Shown here: piece by piece, positions 21,730 through 30,153 of the stretch
How the letters are laid out: each line of letters begins with the position of its first letter
Numbering within the stretch: position 1 is the first letter of the stretch
Source: Rhizobium sp. ICMP 5592
GTDB taxonomy: Bacteria > Pseudomonadota > Alphaproteobacteria > Rhizobiales > Rhizobiaceae
NCBI RefSeq assembly: GCF_009498525.1
Contig: NZ_QSNT01000002.1
Coordinates: 806,001 to 870,000, forward strand
Length of the DNA stretch: 64,000 bases
Reading direction: 5' to 3'
Notes under the pieces: generated by a model
What the model saw: the letters and a program-made list of their open reading frames with translations, nothing else
The model's database searches: none
Told to the model about the DNA's origin: nothing
Translations under genes and position numbers: made by a program

Positions 21730-22608
21730 TTGAGTGAAATCCGCCTTTACGTGACGACGACCGAGAAAAAGGCCGAGCAGGTTCTCGATCTGATGACGCC
21801 GGTGTTCGAAGATGAAGAATTGCCGATCGCGACCAGTGAAATCGATGAGAAGAGCGACATCTGGGAGGCGTCGATCTATCTCTATGCGGACGACGAAGAC
21901 GACGTGCACGCGCGTTTTGTGGCATTGCTGAAGCCGGCCTTTCCCGAGCTTGTCGTCAAAAAGGAAGTGATTCCCGATGTCGATTGGATCGCCAAGTCGC
22001 TGGAGGGCTTGAAGCCGGTCCGCGCCGGGCGTTTTCTGGTGCACGGTTCCCATGACCGCGACAAGATTGGCTCGAGCGATATCGCCATCGAGATCGATGC
22101 CGGCCAGGCGTTTGGCACAGGCCATCACGGCACGACGGCGGGCTGCCTGGAGATGATCGAAACGGTGCTGGACAGCCGGCGGGTGCGCAATGCGCTTGAC
22201 CTCGGCACCGGCAGTGGTGTTCTGGCGATCGGCGTGCGCAAACTGCGCAATATCCCGGTTCTTGCCACCGATATCGATCCAATTGCCGTCCGTGTCGCCC
22301 GCGAGAATGTTCGCCGCAACGGCATCGCCTCCGGCATCGCGCTGGAAACGGCACCGGGCTTTCATTCCACGGCCTTTTCCCGCCATGGACCTTTCGACCT
22401 GATCATCGCCAACATTCTGGCCCGGCCGCTGATCAAAATGGCGCCGCAGCTGGTTGCTCATCTGGCACCCGGCGGCTCTGTCATTCTCTCGGGCATCCTC
22501 GCCACACAGCGCTGGAAGGTGCTGGCCGCCTATAATGGCGCGAAGATGCGCCATGTCCGCACCATCTGGCGCAATGGCTGGGTCACCATCCATCTCGACC
22601 GGCCTTGA
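21730..22608 (+). CDS. prmA: Ribosomal protein L11 methyltransferase PrmA
   Basis: PrmA trimethylates ribosomal protein L11 with S-adenosylmethionine. The 292-residue reading frame starts at a TTG (SEIRLYVTTTEKKAEQVLD) preceded by GAGAGAGCGAAGAG. No nearby ATG fits. The N-terminal substrate domain is followed by the SAM-binding domain, with FGTGHHGTTAGCLEMI, LDLGTGSGVLAIGVRKL, and the NxL(A)PL-type motif in IIANILARPL. The family is usually 290-300 residues. It is the last gene of the run from the SCO gene, and a hairpin follows. Confidence 0.95.
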   Translation: MSEIRLYVTTTEKKAEQVLDLMTPVFEDEELPIATSEIDEKSDIWEASIYLYADDEDDVHARFVALLKPAFPELVVKKEVIPDVDWIAKSLEGLKPVRAGRFLVHGSHDRDKIGSSDIAIEIDAGQAFGTGHHGTTAGCLEMIETVLDSRRVRNALDLGTGSGVLAIGVRKLRNIPVLATDIDPIAVRVARENVRRNGIASGIALETAPGFHSTAFSRHGPFDLIIANILARPLIKMAPQLVAHLAPGGSVILSGILATQRWKVLAAYNGAKMRHVRTIWRNGWVTIHLDRP

Positions 22609-22658
22609 GCCGGTCCATCTTCTGTTGGGAAACTCTTTTCAAGGCGCTTAAAAAGCAA

Positions 22659-22682
22659 AAGGCGGTGCCGAAGCACCGCCTT
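22659..22682. terminator. Terminator between prmA and a small minus-strand gene
   Basis: AAGGCGGTGC pairs with GCACCGCCTT around a CGAA tetraloop. On the minus strand the stem is followed by TGCTTTTTAAG, so it is strongest for the small minus-strand gene, but it can also close the prmA transcript. Confidence 0.8.
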
Positions 22683-22819
22683 GCAGATCGGCATTTGTCC
22701 GATCTTGCCCGCGAGCGTGTGGAGGAGGAGTGCTCAAGCGGGCTCTACCGTTCTGGTTCGATCCGGGTGGGAGAAGGTGTCCCGGGCCGATCCAATACGA
22801 ACGCTAGCTCTTGTAATTG

Positions 22820-22966
22820 TTAGTAGCGACCGCCACGGTTTGCGCCGATTGCCTTCGACGTTTCGACTTCGAGCTGACGAAGCGCGCCGATGGAGTGGCG
22901 TACGGTGCGCCGCTCGCCAGCCAGCGCCGGGCTAACATATGCGGAGCGAGAGATAGGCATTGTCAT
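22820..22966 (-). CDS. Small conserved-looking protein of 48 residues
   Basis: This ORF is shorter than common gene-calling cutoffs. It starts at an ATG preceded by AAAGGACC, a good ribosome site at the right distance, and ends in TAA. It begins MTMPISRSAYVSPALAGERR, continues with a segment containing HSIGALRQLEVETSK, and ends GANRGGRY. The composition is basic, with no membrane segment or signal peptide. A Rho-independent terminator with a T-run on this strand follows about 140 bases downstream. I do not know its function. The ribosome site, terminator and absence of rival genes make it more likely real than not; homologues in related rhizobia would decide. Confidence 0.6.
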   Translation of the reverse strand: MTMPISRSAYVSPALAGERRTVRHSIGALRQLEVETSKAIGANRGGRY

Positions 22967-23210
22967 GGTCCTTTTCGAGCGGGTTCTTCGTGAACCCCGT
23001 TTTCATGCGCTCCATATAACGACTCGCCCTCTTGAGTGGCAGGGGGTGTGCTTCATGGGAGCTATGCAATTAATGCATATTGCGTGCCGTTAAGTTGTCA
23101 CAATCGAATCTGGGTGCCCATGAAATGGGCGAATTCGTTAACGGCCGGCATTCGTATTTTCGCAGGCCGCCGCTGCCAGTTCCGTTCCGTGCGCCGCTTG
23201 TGCAATCTTG

Positions 23211-23253
23211 CCGGAAAATCGTTTCCCACTTGCCCGGATCATGCTCTAACATG
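23211..23253. repeat. Candidate dispersed rhizobial spacer repeat in the gap 22967-23302
   Basis: The 336-base spacer between the small gene and the aminopeptidase gene holds no other ORF. Near its right end is CCGGAAAATCG...CCCGGATCATGCTCTA, which has inverted CCGGAAAA/TTGCCCGG arms and resembles a spacer motif I remember as frequent in Rhizobium chromosomes. The rest presumably contains the two divergent promoters. Confidence 0.4.
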
Positions 23254-23302
23254 CTGTCGCCGCTCGCTTTCGCGGATTCCAGGGTCATTTTCGGATTAAG
23301 CC

Positions 23303-25138
23303 ATGTTCCAGTCTTTCGACGTCACGTCCACCCCGCAATTCGGCCGCGAACGCGTCACCGGCCTGCGCGCCGCCTTCAGCGATCTTGGTATTGACGGCTT
23401 CCTCGTGCCGCGTGCCGACGAATATCAGGGTGAATATGTGCCCAAATGTTCGGAACGCCTGGCATGGCTGACGGGATTCACCGGATCGGCCGGTGTTGCG
23501 CTCGTGACACAGTCGCAGGCCGTTGTATTCGTGGATGGCCGTTATGTGACGCAGCTTGCCGAGCAGGTGGACCGATCCGTATTCACCGGCGGCGATCTGG
23601 TCGACGAGTCGCCGCATGTCTGGCTGCCGCGTCACGCGCCGAAGGGATTCAGGCTTGGCATAGATCCGTGGCTGCATACCGGCGCAGAAGTCCGGCGACT
23701 GGAAAAGGCGCTGGCGGAGATCGGCGGCAAGCTGGTGTTTCTGCCGCATAACCCGCTCGACAAGCTTTGGAGTGACCGGCCGGCTGAACCGCTTGGCGGC
23801 GTCATCATTCAGGATATCGGGCAGGCCGGCATTTTGGCGAGGGACAAGCTGGCGACCATTGCGGCCGATCTGAAGGCGAAGAACCTCAAAGCGGCGCTGA
23901 TCACCGACCCGTCCTCGGTCGCCTGGATCTTCAATATTCGCGGCAACGACGTGCCGCATACGCCGCATCCACTGGCGCGCGCCATCATTTATGCCGAGGG
24001 GGAGGCCGAGATTTTCCTCGACAAGCGCAAGACCAAGATCGAGGCGGAGGCTTACCTGACGCAGATCTGCAAGCAGCTTCCGCCTTCCGAACTCGTCAAG
24101 CGGCTTGCCGCTGCCTCCGCGAATGGCGGGCGTATCCTGGTTGATCCCGACTTAGCCTCCTATGCGTTGACCGACATCATCCGCCGCGAGGGTGGCGAGG
24201 TGGTGGAGGGCACGGATCCGGCCAAACTGCCGCGCGCGCGCAAGAATGCCGCCGAGATCAACGGCTCGGCCGCCGCCCATCTGCAGGACGGGGCCGCCAT
24301 GGTCGAGTTTCTCTACTGGCTGGAGACCAGCAAGCCGGGCACGGTGACGGAAATCGCCGCCGCCGAACGGCTGGAGGCAAGTCGCGCCCGTGTCGGCCAG
24401 AGCATGCAGAACCCGCTCAAGGACATTTCCTTCGACACGATCTCCGGCGCCGGCGAGCATGCGGCAATCATGCATTATCGCGTGACGACGGAGACCGACC
24501 GGCTGATTCAGGCAGGAGAGCTGTTCCTGATCGATTCCGGGGCGCAATATATCAACGGCACGACCGATATCACCCGCACGGTCGGCATCGGCGCTGTCCC
24601 CGAAGAGCAGAAACGGCTGTTCACGCTGGTGCTGAAGGGCATGATCGCCATCAGCACGGCGCGCTTCCCCAAGGGTACGCGCGGCTGCGATCTCGATCCG
24701 CTGGCGCGCATCGCGCTGTGGAAGTCCGGCGTCGACTTCGCCCATGGCACCGGCCATGGCGTCGGCTCCTATCTCTCCGTGCATGAGGGGCCGCAGCGCA
24801 TCTCGCGGCTATCGACGCAGGAGCTGCTTCCCGGCATGATCCTATCGAACGAGCCCGGTTATTATCGTCCGGGCCACTTCGGCATTCGTATCGAAAACCT
24901 GATCTATATTCGCGATCCCGAGGAGATCGACGGCGGCGATATCCCGATGCTCGGCTTCGAAACGCTGACCTTCTGCCCGATCGACCGCAGTGTCATCCTT
25001 CCGGAACTGCTGACGCATGACGAACTGCATTGGCTGAACGACTATCACGCCAGGACCCGCGAAGCGCTTATGCCGCTGATCCACGATCCGGATATCCGGG
25101 CATGGCTTGAGAATGCGACGCTGGAATTAAGCCATTGA
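23303..25138 (+). CDS. Aminopeptidase P family (M24B) Xaa-Pro peptidase
   Basis: This 611-residue protein matches the three-domain, eukaryote-like aminopeptidase P form (XPNPEP1 type), which removes an N-terminal residue followed by proline. Two creatinase-like N-terminal domains (about 1-300) precede the pita-bread catalytic domain. Metal ligands can be seen: Asp in FLIDSGAQYINGTTDITRT (two Asp), His in HGTGHGVGSYLSVHEGP, and Glu residues in NEPGYY and IRIENLIY. The C-terminal domain ends DIRAWLENATLEL. It is transcribed alone and faces azlD across a perfect palindrome. Confidence 0.94.
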   Translation: MFQSFDVTSTPQFGRERVTGLRAAFSDLGIDGFLVPRADEYQGEYVPKCSERLAWLTGFTGSAGVALVTQSQAVVFVDGRYVTQLAEQVDRSVFTGGDLVDESPHVWLPRHAPKGFRLGIDPWLHTGAEVRRLEKALAEIGGKLVFLPHNPLDKLWSDRPAEPLGGVIIQDIGQAGILARDKLATIAADLKAKNLKAALITDPSSVAWIFNIRGNDVPHTPHPLARAIIYAEGEAEIFLDKRKTKIEAEAYLTQICKQLPPSELVKRLAAASANGGRILVDPDLASYALTDIIRREGGEVVEGTDPAKLPRARKNAAEINGSAAAHLQDGAAMVEFLYWLETSKPGTVTEIAAAERLEASRARVGQSMQNPLKDISFDTISGAGEHAAIMHYRVTTETDRLIQAGELFLIDSGAQYINGTTDITRTVGIGAVPEEQKRLFTLVLKGMIAISTARFPKGTRGCDLDPLARIALWKSGVDFAHGTGHGVGSYLSVHEGPQRISRLSTQELLPGMILSNEPGYYRPGHFGIRIENLIYIRDPEEIDGGDIPMLGFETLTFCPIDRSVILPELLTHDELHWLNDYHARTREALMPLIHDPDIRAWLENATLELSH

Positions 25139-25146
25139 CGTAACTT

Positions 25147-25171
25147 ACCTTCTCCCCATCGGGGAGAAGGT
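25147..25171. terminator. Perfect palindrome between the aminopeptidase gene and azlD
   Basis: ACCTTCTCCCC pairs perfectly with GGGGAGAAGGT around ATC, between two convergent stops. There is no T-run. The same sequence type is a common dispersed palindrome in rhizobia, so it may be both a repeat and a transcript end. Confidence 0.6.
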
Positions 25172-25172
25172 G

Positions 25173-25484
25173 TTAGATTCCAGCAAAATGTCGCCATGCC
25201 ATCACGACGACCCATCCCGTGATCAGCATGAAGGTCGACGAAAAGCGCAGGCCGACCAACAGCGCGGCGAACAACGCCGCCTTGATATCCCAGCCGCCGT
25301 TGAAGAAGGCGGGGGCCACCAGCGTGGTGAGTACCGCGGCGGGCACGGCGTTCAACGCGGCTTCGACGCGCGGCGGAATGCGGGTCATTTTGACGATGAG
25401 GATGTAGCCGCCGATGCGCGTCATGAAGGTGACGACGGCGGCCGTGAGGATCAGCAGGACCATATGCAAGTCGAAATCGAGCAC
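25173..25484 (-). CDS. azlD: AzlD family branched-chain amino acid exporter subunit
   Basis: AzlD is the small partner of AzlC. Together they form a membrane exporter for branched-chain amino acids (BrnFE/AzlCD type). The 103-residue product has about four hydrophobic segments and the family pattern TFMTRIGGYILI near residue 20 and ALNAVPAAVLTTLVAPAFF in the centre. It starts two bases after the azlC stop, so the two are coexpressed. No regulator such as Lrp lies next to it. Confidence is high because of the pairing with azlC. Confidence 0.92.
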   Translation of the reverse strand: MLDFDLHMVLLILTAAVVTFMTRIGGYILIVKMTRIPPRVEAALNAVPAAVLTTLVAPAFFNGGWDIKAALFAALLVGLRFSSTFMLITGWVVVMAWRHFAGI

Positions 25485-25486
25485 GG

Positions 25487-26209
25487 TCAGACCTCGTGAT
25501 GTTCGTTGACGAGGTCGGGCTTGCGGTTTGCCTTGACCGGCGGCAGCATGGCGGCGAGCGCGACGCCCGCGAGCGCGCCGATGCTGACATGCCAGGGCGA
25601 GCCGACATAGCGATAGGCGATGGCCGATACGCCAGCGCTGGCGATCACCACCGGCAGGAAATTGTCACGCTTGCGAAAGCCGATGACGATGCCGAGGAAA
25701 TAGACCGGCAGCAGGATATCGAGGCCGATCGCCTTGGGGTCGCCGATCATGCTGCCGAGCAGGCCACCGATGAGGCTGAGCACTACCCAGACGACATAAA
25801 TGACGGCGGCGAAACCCAGATACCAGGCGAAGGTGACGGGTTTGCCGCTCTCATGGCGCTTGACCGTTTCGGCAAATTGAGGATCGACCAGCAGGAAGAA
25901 GGTGAAGAATTTCTGGACCGGCGAGAAATGCCGGATATAGCGGGCAATCGCGGCCGAATAGAGCACATGGCGAAAATTGACCGCCAGGATCGACAGCACG
26001 ATCAACCAGGCCTGAACGTTGTGGCCGAAGAGATCGATGCCCACCATCTGGCTGGCGCCGGCATAGACGGTACCGCTCATCAGGGTGAGTTCGCCGAGCG
26101 ACATGCCCTGGTCGTGGGCAAGGGCGCCAAACAACGCGCCGAATGGCGCCGCCGCGATGGCGACCGGAGTGCCACCCTTCAGGCCCTCAAAAAAATCCGC
26201 GCGACTCAT
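25487..26209 (-). CDS. azlC: AzlC family branched-chain amino acid exporter subunit
   Basis: AzlC is the large inner-membrane subunit of the AzlCD exporter. The 240-residue protein begins with a cytoplasmic FEGLKGGTPVAIAAAPFGALFG segment and contains the conserved stretch SLGELTLMSGTVYAGASQMV, NFRHVLYSAAIARYI and a WYLGFAAVIYVVW helix. These are standard for the family. A Glu/His-rich C-terminus (NEHHEV) ends two bases before azlD. Its promoter should lie in the 30 bases next to, or beyond, the 40-base palindrome at 26241. Confidence 0.93.
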   Translation of the reverse strand: MSRADFFEGLKGGTPVAIAAAPFGALFGALAHDQGMSLGELTLMSGTVYAGASQMVGIDLFGHNVQAWLIVLSILAVNFRHVLYSAAIARYIRHFSPVQKFFTFFLLVDPQFAETVKRHESGKPVTFAWYLGFAAVIYVVWVVLSLIGGLLGSMIGDPKAIGLDILLPVYFLGIVIGFRKRDNFLPVVIASAGVSAIAYRYVGSPWHVSIGALAGVALAAMLPPVKANRKPDLVNEHHEV

Positions 26210-26240
26210 GGTCCGCTTTGTCCTTTATGGAAAACCCAAC

Positions 26241-26280
26241 ACATAGCCCGCTAAATCCGCGTGGATTTAACGGGCTATGT
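26241..26280. repeat. 40-base palindrome upstream of azlC
   Basis: The arms ACATAGCCCGCTAAATCC and GGATTTAACGGGCTATGT are reverse complements except for one base, with GCGT between. It lies about 30 bases before the azlC start and 165 before the DUF2164 gene. It could be an operator for a dimeric regulator of azlCD, a repeat element, or a terminator arriving from neither side; the context favours a regulatory or repeat role. Confidence 0.6.
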
Positions 26281-26444
26281 GCGGAGCAAAAATACAACTG
26301 GCTTTGCGCGTCCGGTGGGATGCGCGGCGCACGGAGGAGCTGTAAGCTGGGCAGGGACCATCGGCAATTCAATTTCCTTGATAGGACAATCGATTCCGTT
26401 GAACATCCGATGGGATATGTTTACGAAACGCCTGGGTGTCATCG

Positions 26445-26696
26445 ATGAAAAAAATCACTTTCCCGAAAGAAGAAAAGGCCGCGATCGTGGTCCGGATTCA
26501 GAAATATTTCGCCGATGAACTCGATCAGACGATCGGCACGCTGCCGGCTGAATTCCTGTTTGACTTCTTCACCACCGAAATCGGCCCGCATTTTTACAAT
26601 CAGGGTCTCCGCGATGCCCATGCCGCGCTGATGACCAAGATGGAGGATTTTGGCGAGGCGATCTATCTGCTGGAGAGGGAGGGGGAGAAGCGCTGA
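26445..26696 (+). CDS. DUF2164 family protein
   Basis: This is an 83-residue cytoplasmic protein of the uncharacterised DUF2164 family. The start KKITFPKEEKAAIVVRIQKYF, the central ELDQTIGTLPAEFLFDFF, and the later GPHFYNQGLRDAH and AIYLLEREG stretches match the family pattern as I know it. A GTG three codons earlier (26436) is an alternative start, since no strong ribosome site separates them. It ends 7 bases before the panB stop on the other strand. The function is unknown. Confidence 0.82.
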   Translation: MKKITFPKEEKAAIVVRIQKYFADELDQTIGTLPAEFLFDFFTTEIGPHFYNQGLRDAHAALMTKMEDFGEAIYLLEREGEKR

Positions 26697-26702
26697 TCGG
26701 CT

Positions 26703-27524
26703 CTACTTCTTCACCTGGAACGTATGTTCCGGCCCCGGGAATGTCCGCGCCTTCACCTCTTCCGCATAGGCTTCCACCGCCTTGGAAACCGTCGGCGCCA
26801 GTTCGGCGAAGTGCTTCACGAAGCGAGGTTTGAAATCGCTGAAGAGGCCGAGCATGTCGTCGGAGACGAGGATCTGGCCGTCGCAGGCGGGTGAGGCGCC
26901 GATGCCGATGGTGGGGATGCCGACCGAAGCGGTGATCTCGCGGGCAAGCGTTTCGACGGTGCCCTCGACGAGAAGCGCGAAAGCGCCGGCTTGCTCGATT
27001 GCTTTCGCATCCCGCCGGATCTTCTCGGCTTCCTCTTCCGAGCGGCCGAGCGCGCGATAACCGCCTGCCGTTTTCACCTGCTGCGGCATCAGCCCGACAT
27101 GGCCGAAGACCGGCACGCCGCGAGCGGTCAGGAATGCGACGGTCTCGGCCATCTCTTCGCCGCCCTCCAGCTTGACACCGTCGCAGCCGGTTTCTTTCAG
27201 GATTCGTACGGCATTGCGGAAGGCTTGCTCTCTCGATTCCTGATAGGAACCGAAGGGCATGTCGACGATGACGCAGGCCTTTTGGACGCCTCGCATGACG
27301 CCCTGGCCATGGGCAATCATCATATCGAGCGTGACGCCGACCGTCGATTCCAGCCCGTAAAGCACCATACCGAGGGAATCGCCAACCAGAAGCAGGTCGC
27401 AATGCGGGTCGAGCAGGCGGGCAATCGGCGTCGTATAGGCCGTCAGGCTGACGATCGGGCGGGTGCCCTTCATCGCCTCGATCTGGGCGGTGGTGTTGCG
27501 TTTGCTCTGTCCTGTCGCGCTCAT
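26703..27524 (-). CDS. panB: 3-methyl-2-oxobutanoate hydroxymethyltransferase PanB
   Basis: PanB makes ketopantoate from 2-oxoisovalerate and 5,10-methylene-THF, the first committed step to pantothenate and CoA. The 273-residue TIM-barrel protein shows [14 protein letters not shown], the metal-binding [15 protein letters not shown] (Asp), [20 protein letters not shown] (Lys and Glu), and FGHVGLMPQ. All are family marks. Its ATG lies one base beyond the panC stop, giving a panC-panB operon on the minus strand. The C-terminal lysine-rich end is ordinary. Confidence 0.97.
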   Translation of the reverse strand: MSATGQSKRNTTAQIEAMKGTRPIVSLTAYTTPIARLLDPHCDLLLVGDSLGMVLYGLESTVGVTLDMMIAHGQGVMRGVQKACVIVDMPFGSYQESREQAFRNAVRILKETGCDGVKLEGGEEMAETVAFLTARGVPVFGHVGLMPQQVKTAGGYRALGRSEEEAEKIRRDAKAIEQAGAFALLVEGTVETLAREITASVGIPTIGIGASPACDGQILVSDDMLGLFSDFKPRFVKHFAELAPTVSKAVEAYAEEVKARTFPGPEHTFQVKK

Positions 27525-27525
27525 G

Positions 27526-28401
27526 TCATGCCGCCTTTTCGCTGGCGGCCAGCTTGCGGCCGATGATACGGTTGTCGAGCAGGCGGGTCGCGCCGATACG
27601 CACGAAGAGGGCGACGAGGATGGGCTGACCCTGCAGGCTCGTCAGCGGTTCCAGCGTGTCGGGATGGCGGACGGCGGCGACTTCAGGCGTTGCCAGCGGT
27701 TCGCCGGCGATGAACTCGCGCAGTGCCGCTTCGAAAGCAATGGGATCGTCAGCGCCCTCGTTATAGAGTCGTTCGGCTTCAGCCAGAGCCCTCGGCACGA
27801 TGACGGCGGCGGCGCGCTGTTCCGCCGAGAGATAGACGTTGCGCGAGGACAGCGCCAGGCCATCGGCATCGCGAACGGTCGGCACCGGCACGACGCGGAC
27901 CGGCTGGGCGAGATCTTCCACCATACGGCGGATGATTGCCACCTGCTGATAATCCTTCTCGCCGAAATAGGCGCTGTCGGGCTGGACGATGTTGAAGAGC
28001 TTGGTGACGACGGTGGCGACGCCGGCGAAATGGCCGGGACGAACCGCGCCTTCCAGCTCCATGCCGAGCTTTGGCACATCGACGATCGTTTCCATCGGCC
28101 GGGGATACATGTCGGCGACGGCGGGCGCGAAGATGAAATCGACTTTGCCGTCGCGCAGCATGGCGCTATCGCGCTCGAGATCGCGCGGATACTTCGCCAG
28201 ATCTTCGTTGGCGCCGAATTGCAGAGGGTTGACGAAGATGGAGACGACGACGATGTCGTTTTCCGCTCTGGCGCGCGAGACCAGTTCCATGTGACCGGCA
28301 TGTAGATAGCCCATGGTCGGCACCAGGCCGATGCTTCTGCCGGCCTTGCGATGCGCGGCAAGGCGCTCGCGCAATGCTGCTATCGTGCTGATCGTCTCCA
28401 T
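27526..28401 (-). CDS. panC: Pantothenate synthetase PanC
   Basis: PanC condenses pantoate and beta-alanine with ATP to give pantothenate. I take the ATG at 28401, preceded by GTGGAGGAGCATC, which gives 291 residues. The open frame extends 62 codons further upstream without conserved sequence. The nucleotidyltransferase motif is [15 protein letters not shown], with the HxGH histidines, and later [30 protein letters not shown] and [12 protein letters not shown] are present. It leads the two-gene panC-panB operon. Confidence 0.96.
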   Translation of the reverse strand: METISTIAALRERLAAHRKAGRSIGLVPTMGYLHAGHMELVSRARAENDIVVVSIFVNPLQFGANEDLAKYPRDLERDSAMLRDGKVDFIFAPAVADMYPRPMETIVDVPKLGMELEGAVRPGHFAGVATVVTKLFNIVQPDSAYFGEKDYQQVAIIRRMVEDLAQPVRVVPVPTVRDADGLALSSRNVYLSAEQRAAAVIVPRALAEAERLYNEGADDPIAFEAALREFIAGEPLATPEVAAVRHPDTLEPLTSLQGQPILVALFVRIGATRLLDNRIIGRKLAASEKAA

Positions 28402-28620
28402 GATGCTCCTCCACGGACGCGCCACCCGACGCATGTCCGTCTCCCGTCTTTTATTTGGCGGCTCTTCTAACGTGTGCAGTGCAAAAAGGCAATTCAAGGA
28501 GAGGCGGTCACCCGCCCTCGGGGTTCGAGACGGCCCTGTGGGCCTCCTCACTATGAGGGCTAGCCATTGGGTGCAATCTAATGCCAAATTAGCGCGTGCG
28601 GGCAGCGCGGCGTTCTCTAC

Positions 28621-28691
28621 ACCTCATCCCGAGGAGCGCAGCGCCCTGAGCTTGTCGAAGGGGCGGAGCCTCGAAGGATTGGGGTGGCACG
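28621..28691. repeat. Interspersed palindromic repeat in the gap 28402-28754
   Basis: The spacer between panC and the flippase-like gene has no ORF. It contains a segment with ACCTCATCCCGAGGAGCGCA followed by CCCTGAGCTTGTCGAAGGGG, a pattern I recognise as a common intergenic repeat in alphaproteobacteria. The two pieces can fold back on CTTCGA-type arms. The promoters of both divergent genes must flank it. Confidence 0.6.
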
Positions 28692-28754
28692 GATCCATCA
28701 AAGCTTCTCATATAACTTAGCGCTTTTCTCAATCTTTTGCGGTTAGCTATCGCC

Positions 28755-30152
28755 ATGGCGAAGATCGTGGCATTGGCGGCATATTTTTATCAGGCAGCGA
28801 TTGCCTTCGGGCTGCTGATCGCGGTGGCGCATCTGTTGGTGCCGGCGGATTATGCCGCCTATTCGCTGTTCATCTCCATCAGCCAGTTCGCTGCGATCTT
28901 CTGTTTCGAGTGGATCCGCTTTGCCTGCAGCCGCTTCTATCCCGGCCACGCGCCCGGCAGCGAGGCGGCGGAACGCACGGCGTTGAGCGTCGAGTTTGCC
29001 GCTTGCGCCGTGATCTGCATTCTGGTTGCCGGTGCATCGATCTTCTTTGCGGTATCGCCCGAGATTGCGGTGCTTGGCAGCCTTGTGGTCATCCTCCAGG
29101 GTGGCAGCGACCTGCATCTGACCATGCTGCGCTTCCGCCAGGAGTTTCACGCCTTTTCACGCCTGCAGGGGTCACGCGCCACCATTCTGGCCATCGGCAC
29201 GCTGGCCGGTGCGGCGATCACGCCGACTTTCACCTCCACCGTGGCTGGCCTGCTTGGCGGTTATCTTGCCTATAGTATCCTGGCGATGTTTCTCACCCGC
29301 AACAGTCTGCGCGAGGCGGCGAGTTTTCAGCCGCCGCTGGTCAGAAAACATTTCGTCTATGGCAGCGTCGCTGCGGGTGCCTCGGTCATCGGGCTTCTGG
29401 CGCCGCTGGGCCTGAAATCGATCCTGACGGCGGTGTTGGGGGCAGGCGGTGCGGCAGGGGCGCTATTGGCGCTTGATCTGCTGCAGCGGCCTTTCGTGCT
29501 CATTGTCGCGGCTCTGCAGGCGATCCAATATCCCGATGTGGTGGCGACCTATGATCGTGAGGGGGCTACACCGGCGTTCAGGCGGCAACTTGGCGGCTAT
29601 TATTCGTTGCTGTCGGGCTTCACGCTGATGACGGCGGCCGGGATTTTCGCGCTGCTGCAACCGGTCGGCCTTTTCGTCATCGCGCCCGGTCTGCGCGAAG
29701 ACTTTCTCAGTGCCGCGCCATTCGTCACCGGCCTTGCCGTTTGCCGAGCCTTGACGCTCAACATGCTGCCGACGCCGGCGCATCTGCGCCATCGGCTGCT
29801 GGCGATCTTCCTGCTGGCGGTGGTGGATTGCGTGCTGCTCAATGCCGGGGCTTTGGCGGGCGGCTATCTGCATTCCTTCAGTGACGGGGCGCTGATGGCG
29901 GGCGGCATGGTCGGGGCGCTGATCGCGATGGTGATCGGGGGGAAGGTGCTGATGGCATTGCCGTTTGATTTCGTTTGGCCGCCGGTCGTGCTTTCCGCCG
30001 TCGGGCTTGCCGTGCCGGTTCTTGCGACCGCCGGCTTCGACTATTCGCTGTGGATCTCGGTGGGGGCGGGGATTGTCGGTGGTGGCGTCTTCTGCCTGCT
30101 CGGCCTCTACAGCTACTTCGTGACGATGTTCCGTCCACGCGTGGTGTCGTAG
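28755..30152 (+). CDS. Polysaccharide flippase-like membrane protein (Wzx/MATE-like)
   Basis: This 465-residue protein is strongly hydrophobic, with about 12 membrane helices, and resembles oligosaccharide flippases (polysaccharide biosynthesis family) that move lipid-linked sugar units across the inner membrane. The start YFYQAAIAFGLLIAVAHLL then LVPADYAAYSLFISISQF is typical of helix 1 and its following loop. A TTG at 28737 is an alternative start; neither has a clear ribosome site. It converges tail to tail with a glycosyltransferase gene, one base between stops, so the two may serve the same surface polysaccharide. The substrate is unknown. Confidence 0.75.
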   Translation: MAKIVALAAYFYQAAIAFGLLIAVAHLLVPADYAAYSLFISISQFAAIFCFEWIRFACSRFYPGHAPGSEAAERTALSVEFAACAVICILVAGASIFFAVSPEIAVLGSLVVILQGGSDLHLTMLRFRQEFHAFSRLQGSRATILAIGTLAGAAITPTFTSTVAGLLGGYLAYSILAMFLTRNSLREAASFQPPLVRKHFVYGSVAAGASVIGLLAPLGLKSILTAVLGAGGAAGALLALDLLQRPFVLIVAALQAIQYPDVVATYDREGATPAFRRQLGGYYSLLSGFTLMTAAGIFALLQPVGLFVIAPGLREDFLSAAPFVTGLAVCRALTLNMLPTPAHLRHRLLAIFLLAVVDCVLLNAGALAGGYLHSFSDGALMAGGMVGALIAMVIGGKVLMALPFDFVWPPVVLSAVGLAVPVLATAGFDYSLWISVGAGIVGGGVFCLLGLYSYFVTMFRPRVVS

Positions 30153-30153
30153 C

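Noticed and set aside
26143..26518. Overlapping short ORFs around the 40-base palindrome
   Set aside because: Their sequence is generated by the palindrome itself, and azlC and DUF2164 already explain the flanks.
26600..28402. Riboswitch upstream of panC-panB
   Set aside because: The leader before panC is short and shows no recognisable aptamer-like pairing or anti-terminator.
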